Positions 33,204 to 44,549 of a stretch of 64,000 bases of DNA are shown piece after piece (the first letter of the stretch is position 1; every line of letters begins with the position of its first letter). The notes beneath the pieces are model-generated. The model did not search any database and was not told the origin of the DNA. It saw nothing but the letters and a program-made list of their open reading frames with translations. The stretch is from Cutaneotrichosporon cavernicola. Its lineage: Eukaryota > Basidiomycota > Tremellomycetes > Trichosporonales > Trichosporonaceae. A program made the position numbers and the translations under genes. Where the stretch lies: NCBI RefSeq assembly GCF_030864355.1, contig NC_083396.1, forward strand, positions 868,001 through 932,000, read 5' to 3'.

Positions 33204-36200
33204 ATGACACCAGAAAGACGGCGACGACGTAAACGGCGAGGTCGCCAGTCTGGTTCGAATCAGGCCGCCGTATCGCCTCATGATCCGGCGAATGCGACTC
33301 AATCGGTGATTCCCTCCCCCGAACCCCTTCCTTCACACAGCGATGACGGGAGATCAAAGCGACGTCGGAGGAAGAAGAAGGCCCGGCGTGCTGCCGTTGC
33401 CCTCCTGGCCCTCCTCGAGGAAGGAACACGTCCACCAACTCTGAGCGCTCCCCCTCCTTCCTCCGTCCCACCGAGTCCAGAGCTTGTCCTACAATCGCCT
33501 ATAAATACCAGCGACGACCGGAACCTTACACTCTCACGCACGCCCTCTCCCAGTCCGAGGTCTCGCTCCCCCGACCCCTTCCCTTCCTCTCCACCATCAT
33601 CCCAGGCGAGCATCACAACTCCAACCCGGGGACCAAGACGAGGGCGAGCCCTCCGGATACCGGCTTCCAGGTCTGGGACTCTACTTAATGAAACCGAGCA
33701 CAGTCCAACTCCCAGCCCGATCGTGACACCATGTCCCCCGCCGCGATCCCCGAAAAGGCTTCCCCAGCATGTACAAGCCAGCCCATTGGAGGCAACTCCA
33801 TATCATCAGCCGCGTACTCGAAGGCTCCCGATTACCCCTGTACGTCGAGGAGGAGTCGCGTCGCCATCTTACTTCTACCGCTCTGAGAGTGAGGGATCTC
33901 CATGTCCATCTAGGCCGGCCGAGGCTGTGGGCCACACAGGAATACCATTACCCGAGATAGACGACGACAAAACACCCCGGCCCACTCCCCCCATACAGGG
34001 AAATCCGGTGGAGCCTCCAACCGAGTCGAGGAGAACTAGGGATAGTTCACCGGGTTCCCACGCCACGGAAGAAATGGCTACGGGAGGGCTGGGAATGGTG
34101 GATTCAGACGAGTCCCAGTTCGAGGCCGACACACCCTGTCCATCACCTCGACTCACCCAAGCACGGCCACCAGGAAGGCATCCCCCGCTACCAACAGGAG
34201 GTTCTGATATATTCCACGTCTCTGGTGGGAATAATGTGACTGAGCCGTCAGAGCAGTCCGATGTGGGGCGGCACCCAACTAGTCTCAACTCGAGTGTAAA
34301 TTCGAAGCCGCCCTCGTCACCTCGCCTTCCCCCCAGTATTATTAGGCAAAGAGAGCCGAGCTCTGGCCCCAGTATTCCGCCACATGGTTCGGTAGAACGG
34401 GACGGGTCACCTTTAGTGGCGTCACTGGAGATTGTCTCTAGTCCCGACCCAACACCATGTTCATCACCCCGCCAACCTGTTGGGGCCCGGAACACAAGCT
34501 CGGAAGCCACCACAATTTCACTGGACTCGACGCCGTGCCCCTCGCCCCGAACTCGGCAAAGGCTCCCGGGAGGGGCGAACACCAGTCGTACACTGCTTGG
34601 CCCTGCGGAACCGGCCCCTTCCCAAGTGGCACCTGTGGCAGAGCCACTTGAGACCAGCTCCAGTCCTGACTCGACGCCATGTCCATCACCGCGCCCAGTC
34701 GGTATGCAAACGTTAGCTCCGAGTTCGTCAAGTGGTGCCGAGCTCGCTAGCTCGCAAGGCAGCTTCAGTTCGATGGATTCCACACCTTGCCCGTCTCCCC
34801 GCATCGAGCGATTTTTCACCCCTGTATCGACGTTCTCCTCACGGTCGTCCTCAGAGACAGCGCCGAGGGCCGAAAGCTTTGAGCGGTTCTACACCCCAGC
34901 ATCAAATCTCTCGCCAACCCCGTTCTATACTCCCGCATCAACTCTGCCGCGCTCCCCAACCCCACGTCCGTCATTGGGTCTGGAGATGCCGAGCAGTATC
35001 GCGGTATCAGATGTCCTGCGCGTTTGGGAGGCAGAGATGGGCGAGCCTCCAGCCTCTGAGAGTGAGGCTGGAGGTGAGGACACACCCCGAGCCAGTCGGA
35101 CGTCTTACTCGCCCACGCCGTCGACCCAAGTACTTAGTCGTTTCCCGACATCGTCACCGCCACTCGACCCTACCTCCCAACTCCCTTCACACCTCGAGTC
35201 GCAGCTCGACCCCTTCAGGTCGGAACTACACCCGACCTCCGAACGGCTCTCGGAACAACTCGCCTCACCCCTACACTCCGACGCTCCCACGGATATCCCA
35301 GACGTGTTCTCGGACATGTGGTCTGAGAGACCGTCTCCCTCCCCGCAGCCCCTGCCGTATATACGCGACGTCCAGCCCCCAATTAAAGGATTCCACGTTT
35401 CCTCCGACGGCGGGATACAGGCGCTCACTTTGCGTGCCTCTGGTTTATTGGGAAAGGGGATAGCCCACGGCATACAGTGCTTCGCGGGGAGTCCGCGTCG
35501 TCAGCGTATCCCGGAATATGGGGAAGACGAGATCAGATCCTTCAAGGGAATGGATAGGCGGTGGTGGACGCTGCATGCGAGCCATACGACGAACCTGGCC
35601 AGTGCGGATGAGTAAGTCCCTTCCGGATGAAGCTGAGTCAGAAAAACCGCCACGCGCGGAATGGCCTTTGTAGCCGCCGAGATGGCGACCTGTAACCGCC
35701 TCGGCATACCCACTCTCTGCGTACAGTACGTTCCCAGAAGCGAGGCAGCTAACCCAGCTTGGGCTCAGACGTTGCTGCGACCGATGAGCGGGTCGTCGTT
35801 GCTCGCGTCGCTCGCGCTTTAGGAGAATTGCTGGCAAGCATACCCCGCGTAACTCTGGCGCTGGAGAACATGGTGAGTCTCCTCCCAAATTGTGTTGAAT
35901 CAGATCCGCGCCTCGGTCTGCCGCCAACCATGGTCACTTCGTACCCTCTCACGCATCCTCGACGCGGTCGATTCGCCGCGCCTGAAAGTCTGCGTCGACG
36001 TATGTCACGCATATATTGCCGAATTTGACCTGGCTGGTGATGGGCTGGGAGACATGATGAGCGTGCTTGCGAGAGAGGTGGGATGGCACCGCGTCGCAGG
36101 CGTACATGTCAGCGACAGCGCGACTGCACATGGGAGTAAATGTGAGGGACATGCCAAGTAAGTATTCCCCAGAGTCAGCTGACATCAGTATTGGCGAGTG

Positions 36201-36775
36201 AGTATCCTCTTGATGGAGCTGAATACAGCGGCCTAATACCGCTTAACGCGTTCCGCTCAGTCTTGCGCTCTCCACTCCTAGGCAGCGTGCCATATTACCT
36301 CGAGACGCCGGCGTATAGTCCCGCGCGGCCAGCATATTACCCCGCCATTGGGGGATGGGAGGCGCGCCGAAGAGTTGCCGAGTGGGACTTTTTGGAGCGG
36401 TTGGTGTGTATGTCCTCCCACGAGTGGGGGGTGCGCGAAAAGGACGAGGTGGCGATGTATAGGCGCGAGAGGGAGCGGTGCGAGATGGCCATTCGGAATC
36501 TCCTCAGGGGAGAGATGTGGGCTGTCGTAGACCGCGGCGCGGGCATCCAGGAGGCGTTCAGAGAGATGAGGCAGCAGGGGAGAGCACGCGCCGCAAAGAT
36601 TAGATGGGTGCGTCAGAAGCGCGACGGAGATGGAGAAGAGGAGCAGGAGAAGACGCCGACCAAGCGCCGCCACTCGGACTACTATGCTGGTCTTGAGGCA
36701 GCCGCATCCTCGCCCTCGTCATTCACATCACTGGGCGGATACACTTTGCGCCGTCGCATCAAGGCTGAGTCTTGA
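33204..36775 (+). CDS. APN1: Endonuclease IV-family (Apn1-like) protein with long disordered N-terminal arm
   Basis: Exons 33204-35611, 35642-35725, 35758-35872, 35904-36157, 36189-36197 and 36229-36775 give 1138 residues. Residues from about 728 form an endonuclease IV TIM barrel: GFHVSSDGGI, IQCFAGSPRRQR, LHASHTTNLAS, LGIPTLCVHLGSD, VTLALENM, KVCVDVCHAYIAEFDL, VAGVHVSDS, HANIGDG and YLETPA. These carry the His/Glu/Asp metal ligands, except that the usual Asp of the RVDRH motif is Glu (KCEGH). Such enzymes cut DNA at abasic sites. The first 727 residues are Pro/Ser/Arg-rich and disordered, with a basic start (RRRRRKRRGR) and repeated DSTPCPSPR-type motifs at about residues 309, 415, 441, 489 and 525, then FFTPVSTF/FYTPASNL/FYTPASTL. 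Exon 5 is only 9 nt. Its activity should not be assumed because of the ligand change. Confidence 0.82.
36189..36197 (+). other. 9-nt micro-exon
   Basis: Between two 31-nt introns (36158-36188 and 36198-36228) nine bases complete Asn and encode Ile-Gly plus two bases of Asp, making the conserved HANIGDG of endonuclease IV. Reading on instead meets an in-frame TGA after N-I-G-E. Confidence 0.7.
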
Positions 36776-36801
36776 GGTTTAAATCAGCGATCGTATGCAT
36801 G

Positions 36802-37931
36802 CTAGATCTCGGCGGGCTTGTCGCGCACGACCTCAAATCCCGCCCATTCGCGCATTGTGTCGACGTTGACGACGCCCTCCTCGCCCGTCGCGATAGACCG
36901 GATAATGGCGTCGGCAACGTGATCGACGTGGATCGGGTGCGTGCACAACGTCTCGGCCGCCTTGCCAAGCGCGCTGTCAGCACTAAACGGCATGGGGAGG
37001 TGAAGTCGGTCGTGGAGGCCGGCCGTGAGGGAGAGCGCGAAGGCGGGGAGTGTCGAGATGGGCCGAACGTGGGCGTTGTACATGAGGCCTGAGGTCAGCT
37101 GTGGGTTGGATTGAAGCTGGAATTCAACTAGTTGAATGGCAGCTGCTGACATTGGCCAGCGGGCAACTCACCTGGCCGCACGAGTACCGGCTTGACGTGC
37201 CCGTTCGCCTCGCAGCGTTCCAGGATCCCCGCCTCGGCCTCACGCTTCGTCGTGACGTAGCGGTCGGGAACGAATGGCGCGACCTTGTTCGCGGCCGAGA
37301 CGTAGACGAACGACCGCTCGGCTGGTGCGGGCGGAGACGGTTCGGCGAGCATCGTGTCGAGGACGGTGAGAGCTGTTGTCAGTGGCGTTGCAAGCGCGAG
37401 CTGGAATCCTGATGGTCAAGGGCCGACGATAGTCCATGCATGTATACAGCCAGAGCGGTCCCACTCCGCTGACGCTAGACTCACCCGAATCCCGGTTCAT
37501 CGCCTCGTACGTCCCTCGCGCCTCGACGGCTGTCTTGAGTGGGTTACTTGCCGGTCCGCTGCCCGTTGCGCCGCGCAACATCCCTCCCAAGAGGCCTAGG
37601 ATATCGCCGCGCGCAATCGCGTCCTTGTACCCCGCGTCTTCGAGGAGGATACCGAGGGTGTGCACGACCGCACTCTTGTCCGCCATAAGGTCGCGGTACG
37701 TGTCTGGCTCAAAGGCTGAGGCGCGGTGCCACTGCACGGCGTGCACCCACTTTGGCGTGTGGCCTGCTGGGGTGGTGTATGGCTTGCCCGACGAGCTGGT
37801 GTTAGTTTCCAAAGAAAGGAGGCAACTCACGACATGGACGCCACGTTCCATCCCTTTGCTACTGCTGCCTTGCATACCGCCGAGCCGAGGTAGCCGTTGC
37901 CGCCGACGACGAGGAGGCGGGGGACGGACAT
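36802..37931 (-). CDS. COQ11: COQ11/YLR290C-like mitochondrial NAD(P)-binding SDR
   Basis: Exons (minus) 37831-37931, 37485-37795, 37172-37372 and 36802-37088 give 299 residues. An atypical short-chain dehydrogenase fold starts with LLVVGGNGYLGSAVCKAA, the nucleotide-binding loop. Family motifs follow: VVHTLGILLEDAGYKD, NPLKTAVEARGTYEAMNRDS, RSFVYVSAANK and YVTTKREAEAGILERC, the last holding a Tyr-x3-Lys pair. LVRPGLMYNAH is restored by splicing. Yeast Coq11 associates with the coenzyme Q biosynthetic complex on the inner mitochondrial membrane. The stop lies only 26 bp from the convergent stop of the endonuclease IV gene, so the 3' untranslated regions must overlap. Confidence 0.87.
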
Positions 37932-38088
37932 TGTTGGTGTGAGAGATGTGGAGGTGTCGGAAAGGCAGCAATGTCCATGGATATGTCATATCTAGTTTCC
38001 CACGGTCGTTATCCGACCTCCTGCTTGCGCGCTGATGCTCCGGTGCGCAGAAATCATTACATGCAAGCTATAGACGCGACCTCTATGT

Positions 38089-39306
38089 CTACTCGGGGGG
38101 CTGGTAGGGCGTGACGAGCATCTCGGAAAACTTCTTAATCTTGTCCGTCCCACGCACCTCCTCGGTCAAGAGCGGGAGCTTGACAATGTGGAACGTGTCC
38201 TCATACAGGTCGTACGCCTCGTTCAGGTACTTTTGCTGCATCTTGAAGCGTACGCTGCACTGTTCGCAGTGGTCGGCTGGTGTCAGCTCTTTCCATCACT
38301 CTAGCTCACTCTTCTTGGGGAACAGGAGTTGGTTGACGACAATGTTGTGCGTGTCAATCTCGTACTTTGTGAGCTCCTGGATCAGGCGCTCGGTCTCGTA
38401 TAACGAGAGGAACTCTGAGATGCACACGCAAACAAAGGTAGTGAGTTCCTGCGGTCAGCACTGTCGATAGGGGTACGCACGGGGTCCTTGAACTGCGTGT
38501 TGACCTCGGTGATGACCTCGCGCATCTGCTCGAGCTTGGCGAACATGTCCTCCTGTGGCGCGCCACCACCGAACATCGACTGCATCTGAACGTAAGCTTG
38601 TCGAGAAGGCTTGTCAACTGGACGCACCTGCTGAAGCATCGGTCCGAAGCGTCCGCTGAGCTGGCTTAGCTTGCCAAGCGCCTTCTCCAACACCGAGGGG
38701 AACGAGAGGAAGCGCAGCGTGTGGCCTGTCGGCGCAGTGTCAAACACAATAACCGAGAACTCCATCGACTTGACGTGCCTGCGTCAGCTCTACCTCGGGG
38801 TAGCGCACTTCATGATCTCGGCGAAGCCCATGGCCTCGTCGACACCTGGAATCGCGAACGCGAGGTCCTGCATCATGCCTCCCATGCCGCCCGACTGGTC
38901 CGCTGATGTCAGCTATAGTATACTTTGGAGTTTACCAGACTCGATCATCTCTTGCAAGCTCGAGTTGGGGTCAATCTCCATCGCGTAAAGGTTGTCAAAG
39001 CCGTTGACCTTGGTCGCGTCCTTGCCAAACTTCTGGGAGAAGGCGTCGGAAAGGTTGTGTGCGGGATCAGTGGACTGGTGTCAGGACAGTTCGGGAGACA
39101 GCGCACGATGAGGAGGACCGACTCGCGGACACGCGCGAGCTGCGCGGCGAGCGAACATGATGTCGTTGTCTTGCCGACACCACCCTTTCCGCCTGCTGTC
39201 AGCTACATTGAGAGGTGACCAACTCACCGCAGAAGATCCACTTGAGGCTCTTCTGGTCGAGGATGTTCTGGAGGGTGGGGTCGAGGGGCTCAAAGTCGTC
39301 GGACAT
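38089..39306 (-). CDS. GET3: Guided-entry ATPase Get3 (arsenical pump-driving ATPase homologue)
   Basis: Get3 is the cytosolic ATPase that delivers tail-anchored proteins to the Get1/Get2 receptor on the ER. Eight exons (minus): 39228-39306, 39107-39192, 38936-39074, 38809-38902, 38628-38778, 38481-38585, 38310-38448, 38089-38276; 326 residues. The deviant P-loop [10 protein letters not shown] is at 27-36, switch I is [12 protein letters not shown], and switch II is [14 protein letters not shown]. The zinc-binding dimer motif is CEQC in exon 8. The Met-rich client helix region includes [15 protein letters not shown]. Seven introns of 30-42 nt interrupt the gene; the 42-nt one (38586-38627) is a multiple of three without stops. 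GET3 and COQ11 are in tandem, 157 bp apart. Confidence 0.95.
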
Positions 39307-41013
39307 GATGATTGATGGAGTGGTCGGATGAGATCAACAATTGCCGGTCTTGGTGGACTTGATGTCGACACGGCACTGATGAGCCAAATGCGGGGTCGTT
39401 AGGTAACAGCACGTGGCTGAGGATCGTCGGAATCTTCTGGACGATGGTGGAGGTTGGAAAGCTGTTTTCGGAATCTAATTCTTGAAAGTTTAAGAAAAGA
39501 AAAAGAGGTCAAGACAGAATGTTCAAAGCCCAGGCACGGAAAAGGCGTAGTATGTATGTGAACATGAGACGTAAATAGAAACCGCTTTGACATTTGAGGC
39601 ATGAGGCACATGATAAACCCGCTTCACTACACGGGTAACTGAACAGTATACAATACACATGCCCACCCCAAACACAGCCTCAATCAACGAGCAGCTGCGC
39701 CACTTCCAGGGCAAATCACCAGATCCCCACCCTATCCACCATATCATAACCATGTTGAGATGTGGCCTACGCTCGTGCTCGCCTCATCCAACCCGTTCTT
39801 GCGTTCTTGTCCGTGCCGTCTGGCGCCTCATGGTATCACAACGCTTGCCCAAGGCTTGACAGCACGGACGAGCTCTTTCCGCGTGACTGCGTTGGCATCG
39901 AGGACAGTAGTATGTTATGAGAATATCCAGGCCCACGGTTTTAAGCGAGTCAAGAGTCAAGGTGAAGGCGTTCAAGCAGGGTTACGAGACCGGAAACTCA
40001 CGAGTCACATCACCCTCAGCTCCCACTAAGCTAAAACGCGTCCCAGTCTCCTGTCTGTGTTCCGCAATAACCGGAAACGACATGTGCGGTGGTGGGGCCA
40101 TGGGGCCAAGGAGCCTTGGGGGTAATGAGAAAGTTGTAGCTGTGCAACGTGACCAACCGAAGATTGCGGGCATCTCTCTCTGGCCGACGCTCAACCTTTT
40201 GAGTCTTCCAAGCTGTGCAGTTGCTATGGCGCTATGGGCTACATTAAGAAGAGGAAGGTAGGGTCCTGAAAGCTAAAGCTCAAAAGGTCGTGGCCTTGTC
40301 GTTATTATGCCTACCAACAACCCTGAAAACCCCTGAGAGTCATTCCATAGAACCACTCAGCTGATAAACAAAGGCCTTTAAGCCATCTTTCCGCATCGCG
40401 AAGAAGTCAGGGTATTAGGATACATGAAGGGTAGATGATGATTAAGGGTAAAAAGTGAGGGTGAGGCATGAGGGCATGAGGCCAGAGTATGGTAAAACGG
40501 CGGAATGACCAAAGCAAGTCAAATGATTAAAGAGTCCCCTCATCCATCTGAACATGAACCCTGAGAAAGCCAGCCAAAGCAGCCGCCAGTGTAAGGGTTC
40601 TCCTTTTATCCTGTTTAAAGTAAGGACAGCTCTCTCCAGTGGAGAGAAGCAAACATTCGAGGTGGGAAAGGCAAAGCTGAGCAAACTGATTCCAGGTTGA
40701 AGGGGGGTGGGGGGGGGGGGGGAAGGGGGCGGGGAAGGTGGCTGTGATATGATGGGTGTAGGGCTCATTCGAGTAATGGTGGCTCAAGCGAGGTAATCAA
40801 CACAGCCTACAATCACCGTTAGGTCTGCTAGGTCTGGTCAGTCCAGTCGATAGATCTATAGTTTATACACTTTATTCATTCTCCTCCCTTCCTTTGCTCA
40901 CCACTTGTGTCAATACTCTCGTCACATTCTTCATCGTCGTCGCCACCATCAACCCCGACATTGTGGGCCATTCCTTCACTTTGGACATTACACAGCACAT
41001 GGCCCTCTAAACC
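39307..41013. other. GET3-ferric reductase divergent intergenic region
   Basis: 1.7 kb without a supportable gene. The plus-strand frame near 39659 has no recognisable content. It includes a G-run at 40709-40722 (14 G) within a G-rich stretch at 40701-40736. Confidence 0.5.
40701..40736. repeat. G-rich tract with 14-nt poly-G
   Basis: G runs of 6, 14, 5 and 4 separated by one or a few bases, on the plus strand, about 280 bp before the ferric reductase start. The spacing is compatible with a G-quadruplex. Confidence 0.7.
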
Positions 41014-44000
41014 ATGCCAATGATCCAAGGTGACTCAACGGCCCAATGGGCCCCAGGACCATACGTGCCTCCTTTCAAGTATTCCGAGGTGCCGGCACTC
41101 CGGCCGCAGGTCACGGGCGTCGGGACCGCACCAGGTGCTGTCCGTGAGTTTCGACACACCGAACATACAGCTAACTTCAGCAACCGGATCGGCCGACGTG
41201 AGCAAAACAAACATCTCGAGGACAAATGCTAACAATAGACAAACCCCGTCATCCCAGCAAACGTCCCTACCCAAACCTATGCTCTGTACTACCTCATGAC
41301 CCACATGACAAGGTAAGCATCGTACAGGCCGCCGGCTGCGGAGAGCATGTGTTAATGTGTCCATGCTGACGATCAGTTGGCCATCATACCGTTACCAGTA
41401 CTTGTTCTGGTTTGTGGTCGCTGGAGTCGCCATCCTCTACGCAGTGGCTCACCACATTCGGTTGTCTGGTGGATCGCTCGGAGCCGGGTACACAAAGTGG
41501 GGAATGCGTCGCGTCTCCATCGGCCGCGCGTATGCCCTACCCAGCGTCAGCACGCTGCTCGTGGGCGCCGCTGTCGGAGCGACTGCCATTGTCCTTTCGA
41601 TCGTTGGGGACGACTACATCGCCCCGGCCTTGCACACTTTCCAGTTCGCCAAACGCGGGTCTGTTGCAACCAACACCTTGGCCAAGCGCGTGTGGATAGG
41701 AGGCCCGATGGACAGCTCCCTCCTCGTCCAGAATAACATCTCCAAGTCTGGCTGGACGCTGGGTAACCGCTTCGGCTTCATGGCCTTTGCCATGCTCCCC
41801 CTGGTCGTCCTCCTGGCGGCCAAGGCACCACCTTTCGCCATTTTCTCCTGGAAGTGGTTCACCCACCTTTACTCGGACAAGCTCATCAGCTTCCACCGCG
41901 CTGCAGGCTGGCTCGTCTGGGGACTTACCACTGCCCACGTCGTGTTCTGGACAATCCAGCTCTTCAAGGATAAGGACAGGCACACACAGCGCGCAATGTG
42001 GTTCACAGCCTTCCAGATCTACCGCTTCACCGCCGGCTGCATCGCGTACGGCCTCATGACCCTCATGGTCGTCCTCAGCCAGCGGCCCGTTCGCAAGTCA
42101 GGCTACGAGTTCTTCTATCACGCCCACGTAACCCTCACCTTCCTTACGCTCGTAGCCTGCTGCGTCCACCACCCAGCTCTCTGGTGGTGGGTTGTACTGG
42201 CGTTGGTCATCTTCCTGGGTGACCGCCTCTTCCGGGCTCTCCGTTTTGCTCGCATCAACCGGGGTGCTGCCAAGGGTACCACTGTGCGCAGCGGCACATA
42301 CTCTGGGCTCAGCCAAGACGACATGGCCCTCGAGAACTTCTCGGACAAGATGCTGCCGCCAACGCCCGCTCCGTACGACGCCTCGGAATACAGCACACCG
42401 AATCCCTATGAGCAACCGTACGGTGTCGTGGAAGGATACGGTGGTACACCAGAGATCATGCCCATGGGCACCTTCGATTCTCGGAGCTACGACGACTCCG
42501 CACTTCAGCCGCCTCAGCGGAACGCGTCTCTCCCGGCACCGTCCCAGCGTCCTCGAGCGACGTCGGCGGGGCACCACAGGTCTGTCCCAGCCTCCACTCG
42601 CACGGCTCACAGTCTCCCGCCAGTTATACCCCCAGGCTATGCTCAGGCGCAGCTCCTTCCTTCGCGGACTGTCCGACTCACTATCCGTACACCTCAGCCT
42701 CTCAAGTGGGCGCCGGGACAGAGCCTTCACCTTACGCTTCCCGAGCTATCCAAGATCCAGGCTCACCCATTCACAATCAGCAACAACAACCCCAGCGAGA
42801 TTGTCGTCCTCGTCAAGGCCCGCAAGGGTCTCACCCGCCAGCTCTACAACCTGGTTCGCAAGCGTTCAGAGGCAAGCATGGGACTTTCAGACAAGCAGGT
42901 CGGGAACCGCGTTGCACCCATCTACGTACGCGCGTTGGTCGACGGGCCCATGGGCTCTGCCGGCCGCGTGCGGTGGGGTGACTTTGCGAGTGTCCTTCTT
43001 GTCTGCGGAGGAACTGGCGTTACCTTCGGCCTGGCAATCTTAGATCACGTCTGCAACATGATCCAGCGTGGCGACTTCAAGTCCAAGATCCGACGTGTCC
43101 GCTTCCTCTGGGTCGCGCGCGAGTATGCCCAGATTGCTTGGGCAGCCTCCGCGCTGTGCCGAGCACGCCAGATGGTTCCCTCGACTACCCAGCTCCAGAT
43201 CGACGTCTACGTGACCAATGCCGCGCCGCAGGGCTACTCGAGCACGACTTATCACGCCGGGGCCTACGGTGACTCGGACTTTGCATTGCCTCGCCCCAGC
43301 TTCGCCACTCAAGGGGATATGAAGCGTGCCGAATCGGTCGACAGCATGGGTAGCATGATGAGCGGTGACCCACGCGCGAGCCTGAGCAGCGCCCGTGACA
43401 ACTTTGACTACGCCGACGAGGAGATGGCGCACGCTGGCGGCAGCATTGTTGACTACACCAACTACGAGGACGAGGACGACATCAACGACCCCGCCGAGTC
43501 CGAGCTCTCACGCAAGATCCAGAAGCAGGGCAAGCTCCGTCGGGCCAAGACGCGCAAGGTCGAGGCCCGCCGTATACCCAGCGACAGCGGCTATGCTGGC
43601 TCGTCGGTCTACCCACCGTCCCCCGGCAAGGGTCACTCTCAGCGCGGCTCGACCTCGTCTTCCATTGGCTTGCCGCCGGGCGCGTCGTATTCTGGCGACT
43701 TGAGCGGCGAGAGGGGAGGCTTGCTTGCTGAGCCTGTTGCGGACCCTCGCCGTCGTTCCTTATCGGCTGGCGCGTACGAGCACCGCGACCGTGACAACTT
43801 GTTGTACCCGGACCCGAACCCAGACCCAAGGCGCATCTCGGGCCGCTCCATGAGCTCGAGCCACTATGAGTCGAACCAGGCCCTGCTCACTGCCAACGCG
43901 CGCGACCCTCGCCGACAATCTTATCGCTCCGTCTCGTCGTCGATGTACGACCGGTACGATCTATACAATCCGGACCGCATTTCGCCCTCGCCGTCAGGTC

Positions 44001-44374
44001 TCGTTGATGACCGTGACGCTGTGTCTGTCCTCTCGCGCACGCAGAGTATGGTGTTCTTCGAGGACACGGGTGACGAACCTCTCATGGGTGCCGACGGGCT
44101 GCGCGGCTCAGTGGGCCTGTGGATCGACGAAGCCGACTACGCTGCCACGACCATCTTATCCGAGAGCGCGCGTGCCGGCCGCCCCAAGCTCAGCCATGTG
44201 ATTGACGAGGAGATCGGCCTCGCTGAGGGCTCCATCATCGTCGGAACGTGTGGGCCTATCAAGCTCAATGTCGTCGTGCGCAACCTCGTCAGTCGCAACA
44301 TTAAGCCAGGGCGGATTCTCAAGGGCGACAAGCGCGGACACGTGGCAGTGTTTTCTGAGGACTTTGAGATGTAA
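41014..44374 (+). CDS. Ferric reductase-like flavocytochrome (FRE family)
   Basis: A plasma-membrane type ferric/cupric reductase passing electrons from NADPH via FAD and two hemes. Exons 41014-41143, 41181-41197 (17 nt), 41239-41312 and 41377-44374 give 1072 residues. Several transmembrane helices lie between about residues 75 and 370. Heme-ligand His pairs are in SFHRAAGWLVWGLTTAHVVF and YHAHVTLTFLTLVACCVHH. The FAD motif is HPFTISNNN and the nucleotide motif is LLVCGGTGVTFGLAI. The family-typical end, GTCGPIKLNVVVRNLV, is present. Two long disordered inserts are unusual: about 130 residues between the last helix and the FAD domain, and about 320 residues between the nucleotide motif and the C-terminal strand (acidic, Ser/Arg-rich, with repeated DPRR). 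The metal substrate is inferred from the family. Confidence 0.9.
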
Positions 44375-44549
44375 GATGGAGATGAAGGATCTTGTATTGC
44401 AATCAAAAGCGTAGCACTGTACAAGATAGACGCTATAGTGGCGCATCACCATTATGCTGCATGTGTCGATGGAGGGAGGCCCTTTGGCTGCGCCTGGTCT
44501 GGTATGTGAGGAGGTGGGTATATCGGGAGGACGGAGGTGGAGGCTATGT

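Noticed and set aside
33240..33270. GGTTCGAATC resembling a tRNA T-loop
   Set aside because: Flanking bases do not form a 5-bp T stem, and no acceptor or anticodon arm could be built. It is part of the coding start of the endonuclease IV homologue.
33875..34819. 314-codon open frame on the minus strand with repeated Gly-Asp-Gly-His/Gln-Gly-Val
   Set aside because: It is the antisense of the DSTPCPSPR repeats of the endonuclease IV homologue; its apparent repeats mirror them, and it has no recognisable domain.
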